Assembly (NCBI GenBank): GCA_050734915.1
Contig: JBOHUX010000108.1
Location: forward strand, 1 to 8,160
Direction: 5' to 3'
Length of the DNA stretch: 8,160 nucleotides
From: JBOHUX01 sp050734915
GTDB taxonomy: Bacteria; Chloroflexota; Dormibacteria; Dormibacterales; Dormibacteraceae
Part shown: one piece after another, positions 1 through 5,876 of the stretch
How the letters are laid out: each line of letters opens with the position of its first letter
How positions within the stretch are numbered: the stretch's first letter is position 1
Notes under the pieces: model-generated
Database searches by the model: none
Told to the model about the DNA's origin: nothing
Seen by the model: the letters and a program-made list of their open reading frames with translations, nothing else
Translations under genes and position numbers: made by a program

Positions 1-415
1 CGACGCGGAGATCGTCACCAACCGCCGCCGGCACCCCGCCCGGGACTTCTTCCAGGACCTGATGACGACGGCGCTGGAGCCGGACGAGCTGGTGACCGAG
101 GTGGTGTTCCCGGTCGCCGCCGGGCCGCACCGGTACATCAAGTTCCGCCGCCGCCTCTTCGACTGGGCGATCGTTGGCGCGGCGGCGCAGAAGATGGATG
201 ACGGCTGGCGGATCGGGCTCACCAACGTGGGGCCGACGCCGGTCCGCGCCGTGGCGGTGGAGCGGGCGCTGGCCCAGGGCGCGACTCCCTCGGAGGCGGC
301 CGAGCTGGCCAGCGAGGGGCTCGAACCGAGCGGCGATCTGCGGGCGACGCCCGAATACAAGAAGCACCTCGCGCGGGTCCTCACCCGGCGGGCCATCGAG
401 CAGGCCTCCGTCTGA
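1..415 (+). CDS. coxM: FAD-binding medium subunit of a molybdenum hydroxylase (CoxM type), C-terminal part
   Basis: The frame is open from the window edge (codons start at base 2) to TGA at 413-415, giving 137 residues; the true start lies outside. The fragment begins with an RRR-HPARDFF stretch and continues with TALEPDELVTEVVFP, then KFRRR-FDWAIVG, then near the end DLRATPEYKKHLARVLTRRA. These are the conserved C-terminal landmarks of the FAD-binding subunit shared by CO dehydrogenase CoxM and xanthine dehydrogenase family M subunits. This subunit carries electrons from the Fe-S subunit via FAD to the respiratory chain or another acceptor. It is followed 20 bases later by coxD, so it belongs to the same operon. 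Whether the enzyme oxidises CO cannot be decided here, because the catalytic large subunit is not in the window; the symbol is therefore by family and context. Confidence 0.85.
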   Translation, partial: DAEIVTNRRRHPARDFFQDLMTTALEPDELVTEVVFPVAAGPHRYIKFRRRLFDWAIVGAAAQKMDDGWRIGLTNVGPTPVRAVAVERALAQGATPSEAAELASEGLEPSGDLRATPEYKKHLARVLTRRAIEQASV

Positions 416-435
416 GGCGCCGCGGGACCAGGGCC

Positions 436-1392
436 TTGCCGGTTGACGATGAGAGCGCCGCCCGGCCGGCGCCGATTCCCGCGGCCCGCCCCCGCGACCT
501 GCCCAACCACGAGGACGGCGGCATCGACGAGATCCTGCGCCGCCTCACCGAGCACCGCTACATCGGTGACCGCGGCCTGGCGACGTCGATCTTCCTCGCG
601 CTCCGGCTGGGCAAGCCGCTCTTCATCGAGGGCGAGGCGGGGGTCGGCAAGACCGAGGCGGCCCGGGTCATGGCGGTCGCCCTCGGCGCCCGCCTGATCC
701 GGCTCCAGTGCTACGAGGGCATCGACCTCGCCCACGCCGCCTACGAGTGGAACTATCCGCGCCAGCTGCTCCACATCCGCCTTCTGGGGGAGGCCGCCGA
801 CCGGGTCGTGGCGGAGCGCGAGATCTTCGGGGCCGAGTTCCTGCTCCGGCGCCCGCTGCTGGACGCGATCGACAACGAGGACCCCGTCCCGCCCGTCCTC
901 CTGATCGACGAGATCGACCGCTCGGACGAGGAGTTCGAGGCCTTCCTCCTCGAGCTCCTCAGCGACTTCCAGATCAGCATCCCCGAGTTGGGGACGATCC
1001 GCGCCCGGCGACCTCCGCTGGTGATCATCACCTCGAACCGGACCCGGGAGGTGCACGACGCGCTCAAGAGACGCTGCCTCTACCACTGGATCGACTACCC
1101 CGACCTTGCCAAGGAGACGGCCATCGTGCGGGTGCGCGCCCCCGAGGCGGCGGAACGCCTCGCCGGCGAGGTGGCGGCGATGGTCCAGAGCCTGCGCGGG
1201 ATGGACCTCTACAAGGTGCCCGGGGTGGCGGAGTCGATCGACTGGGCCCGCGCGCTCGCGGTGCTGGGCGCCGGGACGGTGGACGAGGGGCTGGTCGGGT
1301 CCACTCTCGGCTCAGCCCTCAAGTATCAGGAAGACCTCGATCAGGCGCGGCGCTCGATCCCGGACCTGGTCCGGAGGGCGCAGGGTGCCTGA
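436..1392 (+). CDS. coxD: CoxD, MoxR-type AAA+ ATPase for molybdenum hydroxylase maturation
   Basis: A 318-residue MoxR-group AAA+ ATPase. Walker A is GEAGVGKT at residues 66-73, Walker B is LLIDEID ending at 161, and a sensor-1-like asparagine (N201) lies in VIITSNRTREV, followed by the LKRRCLYHW-DYP stretch typical of CoxD/MoxR. In Oligotropha CoxD is a membrane-associated ATPase needed to insert sulfur and copper into the Mo active site of CO dehydrogenase; homologues also accompany other Mo hydroxylases. The start is a TTG at 436 with only a weak GGGA at 424-427 as ribosome site. No other ATG, GTG or TTG occurs in frame before the conserved domain. The first 30 or so residues are a proline- and alanine-rich extension beyond what I expect for the family. 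The stop overlaps coxE by 8 bases. Confidence 0.92.
   Translation: MPVDDESAARPAPIPAARPRDLPNHEDGGIDEILRRLTEHRYIGDRGLATSIFLALRLGKPLFIEGEAGVGKTEAARVMAVALGARLIRLQCYEGIDLAHAAYEWNYPRQLLHIRLLGEAADRVVAEREIFGAEFLLRRPLLDAIDNEDPVPPVLLIDEIDRSDEEFEAFLLELLSDFQISIPELGTIRARRPPLVIITSNRTREVHDALKRRCLYHWIDYPDLAKETAIVRVRAPEAAERLAGEVAAMVQSLRGMDLYKVPGVAESIDWARALAVLGAGTVDEGLVGSTLGSALKYQEDLDQARRSIPDLVRRAQGA
1373..1378 (+). promoter_or_regulatory. Ribosome binding site that decides the coxE start
   Basis: GGAGGG lies 6 bases before GTG at 1385. The alternative ATG at 1400 has only a GAGCGGG two bases upstream, so the GTG is preferred. The site is inside the coxD coding region, consistent with coupled translation. Confidence 0.65.
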
Positions 1393-2566
1393 GCGGGTCA
1401 TGGTCGCGCCCGATGAGGAGGTCGTCGCCGCCGTGGCCGGCTTCGCCCGCCTCCTCCGGGACGCCGGAGTGGATGCCGGTCCCGACCGCGTGGTGACGGC
1501 CGTTCGCGCGGCGGCGGAGGTGGGGCCGCTCGATGCGGCCGTCTTCCGGGCCGCGCTCCGTGCCGCGCTGGTCGGGCGGCGCGACGACCTGCCCCTGTTC
1601 GAGGCGGCTTTCGATCTCTACTGGGCGCCCCGCGCGGCGGACGGCCGGGCGGGGGCCTCCACCCGTCGTCGCGGGCTGCCGCTTGCGCCCGAACGCGCCC
1701 GCGAGTGGTCGGAGCGGCTCGGGCTTCCCGCCCCGGGGCCGGGCGTGGATCGGCGGGAGGCGGCGACGAGTGCCGGCTACAGCGCCCGCGAGGCGCTCCG
1801 CCGCAAGGACTTCTCCGAGCTCAGCCACGCCGAGGCCGAGCAGGTCCGGGCGCTCATGCGGGACTCCGCCTGGCGGGTGGCGGAACGACGCACACGGCGA
1901 CTGGCGCCCGCGCCGGCGGGGGCGGTCGACCTCCGACGCACCGCGCGCCGGGGCATCCGCTCGGGGGGCGAGCTGGTGACGCTGCTCCATCGCCGCCCCC
2001 GCCTTCGGCGCCGCCCTCTCGTGATGCTCTGTGACGTCAGCGGGTCGATGGAGAGCTATTCCCGCTTCGTGCTTCTCTTCGCCCACGCCATCGGCCGGCG
2101 CGAGGATCTGGAGACGTTCGTCTTCGCCACCCGCCTGACCCGGATCACGCGCCTCATCCGCCGGCGCGACCTCGACGCGGCCCTGGAGGCGGTCGGCGGC
2201 GCCGTCCAAGACTTCAGCGGGGGAACCCGGATCGGGCAGGCGATCCACGAGTTCAACCGCCTCTGGTCGCGCCGGGTGCTGGGACACGGCGCGGTGGTGA
2301 TCCTGGTCTCGGACGGCTGGGACCGGGGCGACCCCGCTCTTCTCTCGGCGGAGCTGGCCCGGCTGCACCGGTCCTGCCACCGGCTGGTCTGGCTCAACCC
2401 GCTGCTGGGATCGAATGGTTACCAGCCGCTCACCCGCGGGATGACCGCGGCGCTTCCCCACTGCGACGACTTCATCGCCGCCCACAGCCTGGGGGCGCTG
2501 GACGACCTCGGCCGGCTCTTGCGCGACCTCGGCCGGCGCCCCTTCTCGAGAGTGCGCCATGCGTGA
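1385..2566 (+). CDS. coxE: CoxE, VWA (MIDAS) domain protein for molybdenum hydroxylase maturation
   Basis: From GTG at 1385 this gives 393 residues. The N-terminal part (about 1-85) has the helical CoxE signature ending in F-AAFDLYW. A charged linker follows, with YSAREALRRKDFSEL and the RR-DLRRTARRGIRSGGE segment that precedes VWA domains in this family. The VWA domain begins near residue 212 and has a full metal-ion adhesion site: D217-x-S219-x-S221, T281 in SGGTRIG, and D310 in SDGWDRGD. The C-terminal WLNPLLGSNGYQPLTRGM stretch is also characteristic. CoxE acts with the ATPase CoxD in post-translational completion of the Mo-Cu/S centre, by analogy with other MoxR/VWA chaperone pairs. It overlaps coxD at its start and xdhC at its end by 8 bases each. 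An open frame extends upstream to 1106 but lies within coxD and is not part of the gene. Confidence 0.92.
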   Translation: MPERVMVAPDEEVVAAVAGFARLLRDAGVDAGPDRVVTAVRAAAEVGPLDAAVFRAALRAALVGRRDDLPLFEAAFDLYWAPRAADGRAGASTRRRGLPLAPERAREWSERLGLPAPGPGVDRREAATSAGYSAREALRRKDFSELSHAEAEQVRALMRDSAWRVAERRTRRLAPAPAGAVDLRRTARRGIRSGGELVTLLHRRPRLRRRPLVMLCDVSGSMESYSRFVLLFAHAIGRREDLETFVFATRLTRITRLIRRRDLDAALEAVGGAVQDFSGGTRIGQAIHEFNRLWSRRVLGHGAVVILVSDGWDRGDPALLSAELARLHRSCHRLVWLNPLLGSNGYQPLTRGMTAALPHCDDFIAAHSLGALDDLGRLLRDLGRRPFSRVRHA

Positions 2567-3533
2567 GGTGATGGCCGAGCTGCGGTTGTGGACGCGGGCT
2601 GGTGAGCAGATCGCGCTCGCCACCGTCGTGGAGACCTGGGGCTCGAGCCCGCGTCCGATCGGATCCCGGATGGCGGTCACCCGCTCGGGGCGGATGGCCG
2701 GCTCGGTCAGCAACGGCTGCATCGAGTCGGACGTGTTCGAGGAGGCCCAGCAGGTGCTTCGTTCGGGGAGTCCGCGACTGGTCCCCTACGGGGTCGCCGA
2801 CGATGTCGCCTTCGAGGCGGGCCTGGCCTGCGGCGGCCACGTCGAGGTCTTCATCCAGCCCCTGGCGTCGGCTCACCTGCGGCTTCTCGACCTCCTCGAG
2901 GCCGAGCACCCCGTGACGCTCCGTACGAACCTGGTTTCGGGAGAAGCGGACCTCGCGGAGGGTGCGGAGGGAGAGCTGCCGGCCCGGGCCGGGGATGAGT
3001 TCGTCGAGCCCTTCCCGCGCCCCGCTCAGATGGTGATCGTGGGCGCCAGCCACATCGCGATCCCGCTCCACCGCCTGGCCAGGCTGATGGGGTACCGAGT
3101 CATCGTCGTGGACGCCCGGGCCCGCTTCGCCACCGCCGAGCGCTTCCCGGAGGCGGATGAGATCATCGTCGCCTGGCCGGACGAGGCGCTCGGCCGGCTG
3201 CGGCTCGACCGTTCGAGCCACGTCGTCATCCTCACCCACGATCCCAAGTTCGACCTGCCGGCCCTCCGCGCGATCCTCCGCGGGGAGGTCGGCTACATCG
3301 GCGCGATCGGGAGCCGGAAGACGAACGCAAACCGGTTCCAGAGCCTCCGGGAGGAGGGCTTCACCGAAGCGGAGCTGGCCCAAGTCCACGGGCCGATCGG
3401 GCTCGACCTCGGTGGCCGCGGAGCGGAGGAGACCGCGCTCGGCATCATGGCCGAGGTGACCGCCACCCGCCACGGCGCTTCCGGAGCGCCCATGCGCCTT
3501 CCGGTCCCGGGGCCGCCCGCAAGCCCCTCCTGA
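2559..3533 (+). CDS. xdhC: XdhC/CoxF family molybdenum hydroxylase maturation protein
   Basis: A full-length two-domain XdhC/CoxI family protein of 324 residues. The N-terminal domain (about 1-105) has ATVVETWGSSPRPIGSRM, then SNGCIE with C54 and ACGGHVEVFIQPL with C91. The C-terminal Rossmann domain (about 157-305) has VIVGASHIAIPL, VIVVDARARFA, LTHDPKFD, GAIGSRKTNANRF and HGPIGLDLGGRGAEETALGIMAEV. XdhC in Rhodobacter binds the molybdenum cofactor and promotes its sulfuration before insertion into xanthine dehydrogenase; CoxF and CoxI are the relatives in cox operons. Its position straight after coxE matches the D-E-F order of cox clusters, so coxF is an equally good name. The start ATG sits inside the end of coxE, with a weak GAGAG upstream; ATG at 2571 is an alternative. 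The C-terminal 20 residues are proline-rich and not conserved. Confidence 0.92.
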   Translation: MREVMAELRLWTRAGEQIALATVVETWGSSPRPIGSRMAVTRSGRMAGSVSNGCIESDVFEEAQQVLRSGSPRLVPYGVADDVAFEAGLACGGHVEVFIQPLASAHLRLLDLLEAEHPVTLRTNLVSGEADLAEGAEGELPARAGDEFVEPFPRPAQMVIVGASHIAIPLHRLARLMGYRVIVVDARARFATAERFPEADEIIVAWPDEALGRLRLDRSSHVVILTHDPKFDLPALRAILRGEVGYIGAIGSRKTNANRFQSLREEGFTEAELAQVHGPIGLDLGGRGAEETALGIMAEVTATRHGASGAPMRLPVPGPPASPS

Positions 3534-3551
3534 TCCGCGTCGCCAGGGCTG

Positions 3552-3569
3552 CCCGGCCGGATAGCCGGG
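3552..3569. terminator. Possible bidirectional hairpin between convergent genes
   Basis: In the 52-base gap between xdhC (+) and the lapA-like gene (-), CCCGGC at 3552-3557 pairs perfectly with GCCGGG at 3564-3569 around a 6-base loop. There is no T-run on either side, so it is not a classical intrinsic terminator, and short GC-rich stems arise easily at this base composition. The position is suitable for a terminator; nothing more can be shown. Confidence 0.3.
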
Positions 3570-3585
3570 AGGGGCGGGAAGCGGC

Positions 3586-3924
3586 TCAGGCCATCTCGCG
3601 GCGGGTGGCGGGGGCCTCTGCGCGCAGCCGCGTCACCTCGTCGTGGAGCGCGAGATTCTCGCGCCGGAGATCGTCGATGGCGACGTCATGGGCGGCCACC
3701 ATCCGGTCGGACCCCCGCGAGCGGCCGATCATCCAGCCTGCGAAGGCCATGTACAAGACCAGGATCAGGAAGAGCGCGGCGGTCGCTGCCGCGACCGGCC
3801 ACCAGTCGGGGACGCCATACCAGTGCCATGCCCACCAGTGGATGTTGACGGTGCCCTGGTTGAAGTAGCTGTAGCTTCCGACCCCAGCCAGTGCCGCCGC
3901 CAGCGCGAGTAGAAATAGGATCAT
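3586..3924 (-). CDS. Small two-helix membrane protein, LapA-like (DUF1049 type)
   Basis: A 112-residue protein with a hydrophobic helix at about residues 1-19, a short loop containing FNQGTVNIHWWAWHWYGVPDWW, a second hydrophobic helix at about 43-66, and a charged C-terminal tail (about 75-105, RREN-ALHDEVTRLRAE) likely to form a coiled coil. This layout and the residues after the first helix resemble LapA-domain proteins, which in Escherichia coli help LpxC turnover and lipopolysaccharide assembly; in other phyla the role is unknown. Identification rests on architecture, so it could be an unrelated small membrane protein. It has the strongest ribosome site in the window (AGAGGTGAT, 6 bases before ATG). 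It lies 60 bases downstream of nfo and probably has its own promoter. Confidence 0.7.
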   Translation of the reverse strand: MILFLLALAAALAGVGSYSYFNQGTVNIHWWAWHWYGVPDWWPVAAATAALFLILVLYMAFAGWMIGRSRGSDRMVAAHDVAIDDLRRENLALHDEVTRLRAEAPATRREMA

Positions 3925-3926
3925 CT

Positions 3927-3954
3927 AATTATCACCTCTAATGACAATTATCAC
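3927..3954. repeat. Two direct copies of a 9-mer, AATTATCAC, in the lapA-like promoter region
   Basis: AATTATCAC occurs at 3927-3935 and 3946-3954 (period 19). One copy overlaps the ribosome site and the other the candidate -10. The second copy sits in an imperfect 12-base palindrome at 3942-3953, TGACAATTATCA (10 of 12 symmetric). A partial inverted copy, GTGATT, follows at 3963-3968. It could be an operator, or a by-product of two adjacent signals that are both AT-rich. Confidence 0.5.
3931..3939 (-). promoter_or_regulatory. Strong ribosome binding site of the lapA-like gene
   Basis: Read on the - strand the sequence is AGAGGTGAT, 6 bases before the ATG at 3924-3922. It is close to a perfect complement of the 16S rRNA 3' end and fixes this start. 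Confidence 0.75.
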
Positions 3955-3955
3955 A
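3947..3955 (-). promoter_or_regulatory. Candidate extended -10 promoter for the lapA-like gene
   Basis: On the - strand TGTGATAAT matches the extended -10 form (TGn followed by GATAAT, 5 of 6 to TATAAT). Transcription would start near 3940, leaving a leader of about 15 bases with the ribosome site. No convincing -35 is seen 16-18 bases upstream, as is common for extended -10 promoters. The AT-rich island stands out in an otherwise GC-rich region. Confidence 0.45.
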
Positions 3956-3984
3956 CCATAAGGTGATTCGCGCCACCCCCGATC

Positions 3985-4848
3985 TCAAACTCCCGCCTGG
4001 CGGGGACCCGCCAGGCGGTGCAGAACCTCCAGGTTGGCGGCGTCGGGACCCTGCCCGTCCACGCCGGGCACCTCGAGGATGAAGGGCATCCGCGCCAGCC
4101 GGGGGTCGTGCAGCAGCGCCCGGAACCCCTCCTCGCCGATCTCGCCGAGGCCGATGTTGGCATGGCGGTCGCGGTTGGAACCGAGCGCTGCCTGCGAGTC
4201 GTTGCAGTGGATCGCCTCCACCCGCCCCAACCCGATCACCCGCTCCAGCTCGTCCAGCATGCCGGCCGCCTGCTCGGCGGTGCGGATGTCGTACCCGGAG
4301 GCGAAGGCATGGCAGGTGTCGATGCAGACCCCGATCCGGGGATCGGGCACCGCCTCCAGCATCGCCGCCAGCTCCTCGAAGCGGGCACCGACGCAGTCTC
4401 CCGACCCGGCGTTGTTCTCGATCAGCAGCCGCGTCCGCCGCGGGTCGGCGCGCTCCATGACCCGGCGCAGGTGCTCCGCCACCTGGGGGAGGCAGGCCTC
4501 GAAGCCGGCCCCCTTGTGGCTCCCGGTGTGGAAGATGACGCCGTCGATGCCGAGCCGGTCGCCAGCCGCCAGGTAGCCGGCCAGGGTGCTCTCGGAACGG
4601 GATCCCAGCACGGCATCGGTGGCCGCCAGATTGATGAGGTAGACGGCGTGGAAGAAGAAGGGGGGCCGGCCGGCGGCGGCGGCGGCCTCCTCGAATGCCG
4701 CGACGCGCTCGTCGTCGAGCTTGGGAGACCCCCAGTAGTGCGGCGGGGTGGGATGGACCTGGATCGCCTGCGCCCCCATCGCGGCGGCGCCGGCGAAGGC
4801 GTTGTGAATCCCTCCTCTTGCTTCCACATGGGCGCCCAGCGGCGGCAC
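3985..4848 (-). CDS. nfo: Endonuclease IV (AP endonuclease)
   Basis: Endonuclease IV cuts DNA 5' to abasic sites in base excision repair and uses three metal ions held in a TIM barrel. The protein is 287 residues, close to the family norm. All nine expected metal ligands are visible, at the spacing of the E. coli enzyme: H67, H107 (IFHTGSH), E144 (LLIENNAGSG), D177 and H180 (CIDTCHAFASGYD), H214 (IHCNDSQ), D227 and H229 (DRHANIGLGEIG) and E259 (FILEVPG). The N-terminus begins PPLGAHVEARGG, matching the usual LGAH-S-GG start. The start is GTG at 4848, the first possible one after an in-frame TAA at 4860-4858. No real ribosome site precedes it. It diverges from mocA across 22 bases. Confidence 0.96.
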   Translation of the reverse strand: MPPLGAHVEARGGIHNAFAGAAAMGAQAIQVHPTPPHYWGSPKLDDERVAAFEEAAAAAGRPPFFFHAVYLINLAATDAVLGSRSESTLAGYLAAGDRLGIDGVIFHTGSHKGAGFEACLPQVAEHLRRVMERADPRRTRLLIENNAGSGDCVGARFEELAAMLEAVPDPRIGVCIDTCHAFASGYDIRTAEQAAGMLDELERVIGLGRVEAIHCNDSQAALGSNRDRHANIGLGEIGEEGFRALLHDPRLARMPFILEVPGVDGQGPDAANLEVLHRLAGPRQAGV

Positions 4849-4870
4849 AGGCCTACTTTAAACATCGGCC

Positions 4871-5818
4871 ATGATCCTCCTCCTCGGCGACCTCGACCTG
4901 CATCTCCGCGGCCGCACCCACCGGGAGCCGGCCGTTCCTCATGTGGCCGTCGCGTGGGGCCGCGACCTCGCACGGGCGGTCGATCACGCGGCCGCCCGAG
5001 CCGACTGCATGGGGGTCGCCGTGATCGGCCCCCGGGCGGGCGCGGCGGCTCCCGAGCTGTCGGCTCTGGCCGGGCGGCGGCTGCTGGTCGTGGATTCCGA
5101 TCGGGCGCGCATGGCCGCGTTCGCCGAGGCGGGGCTCGAAGCGGGCGCCGAGGTGGAGTCGATCCTGCACCCGGATCTCCCTCTCGATCGCGTCGCCGCC
5201 TGGGCGCTGCCGGTGGCCGCGGTCGTGCTGGCGGCGGGTTCGAGCTCGCGGATGGGGACCAACAAGCTGCTGCTCGACCTCGACGGCCGTCCCCTCGTCG
5301 CGCACGTGCTGGAGGCAGCCCGGAAGGGCGGGTGCCACCCGATCGTGGGGGTCTGGTCGGACCCGGCGGTGGGGACGGCCCTCGAGGGCGGCCAGGGCGG
5401 CGAAGGCGGCGCGACGCTCGTCCACAACCCGGAGGCGGCCAGCGGGATCGCGTCCTCCCTGAGGTCCGGGTTGGCCGCCCTGCCGCCCTGGGTGGCGGGA
5501 GCGATGGTGCTGCTCGGCGACCAGCCGCTGGTCGGCTCGGCGACGGTCGCGTCCCTTCTCCAGAGGTGGCGCGCCGGCGACGCGCGGCCGGCGGCGGCGA
5601 CCGCCCACGCCGGTCGCTGGGTGCCTCCGATCCTGATCGACCGATCGCTCTGGCCCGAGCTGGCGGGGCTGACCGGCGACGAGGGCGCCCGCCAGGTGCT
5701 CGGGGCGCGCCCCGAGCTGGTGGACGTGGTCGCCGGCTCCGGCTCGCCGGACGATGTGGACACGCCGGACGACTACGCGCGAGTCGTCCGGCTCTCCTCC
5801 CGCCGCAACCGCGCCTGA
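4871..5818 (+). CDS. mocA: MocA-type molybdenum cofactor cytidylyltransferase with an unrecognised N-terminal domain
   Basis: Residues 117-306 form a MobA-like nucleotidyltransferase domain: LAAGSSSRMG-NKL at 120-133, NPEAASGIASSLRSGL at 186-201, LLGDQPLV at 214-221, TGDEGARQVL at 268-277 and DDVDTPDDY near 302. LAAG instead of the LAGG of MobA, plus the GD-GAR and D-DTP-D motifs, point to MocA, which joins CTP to molybdopterin to give the cytosine dinucleotide cofactor used by CO-dehydrogenase-type enzymes. Residues 1-115 are not part of that domain and I do not recognise them; VAVIGPRAG and RRLLVVDSDRARMAAF look like strands of an alpha/beta fold. Third codon positions are GC-rich throughout this part, so it appears genuinely translated. 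The ATG at 4871 is the first start after an in-frame TAA at 4859; no ribosome site is seen. GTG at 5213 would give the catalytic domain alone. Confidence 0.88.
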   Translation: MILLLGDLDLHLRGRTHREPAVPHVAVAWGRDLARAVDHAAARADCMGVAVIGPRAGAAAPELSALAGRRLLVVDSDRARMAAFAEAGLEAGAEVESILHPDLPLDRVAAWALPVAAVVLAAGSSSRMGTNKLLLDLDGRPLVAHVLEAARKGGCHPIVGVWSDPAVGTALEGGQGGEGGATLVHNPEAASGIASSLRSGLAALPPWVAGAMVLLGDQPLVGSATVASLLQRWRAGDARPAAATAHAGRWVPPILIDRSLWPELAGLTGDEGARQVLGARPELVDVVAGSGSPDDVDTPDDYARVVRLSSRRNRA

Positions 5819-5853
5819 GTGCCGGCCCGCCCGGGCAGCCTCTTGGCGCTGCA

Positions 5854-5876
5854 GGGGGGACTGTCAGGGTCCCTCC
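5854..5876. terminator. Possible bidirectional hairpin between mocA and menE
   Basis: GGGGGGAC at 5854-5861 pairs with GTCCCTCC at 5869-5876 (8 pairs, one of them G-T) around a 7-base loop that contains the menE stop codon. It lies between the ends of two convergent genes. No T-run follows in either direction, so terminator function is only suggested by position. Confidence 0.35.

Noticed and set aside
1106..1384. An N-terminal extension of coxE into coxD, as the longest open frame would allow
   Set aside because: The extension is Arg/Trp-rich and antagonistic to coxD's frame, while GTG 1385 has a good ribosome site and fits CoxE family length.
1319..2722. A 467-residue open frame on the - strand opposite coxE
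   Set aside because: No recognisable domain, and it lies opposite a gene with an intact MIDAS and family signatures.
2472..3473. A 333-residue open frame on the - strand opposite xdhC
   Set aside because: Shadow frame; xdhC on the other strand has all family motifs.
4858..4872. A four-codon mini-frame (M-A-D-V-stop) on the - strand upstream of nfo, preceded by GGAGGA
   Set aside because: The GGAGGA is only 2 bases from the ATG and lies in mocA codons; a four-codon leader with no attenuator-like structure is most likely chance.
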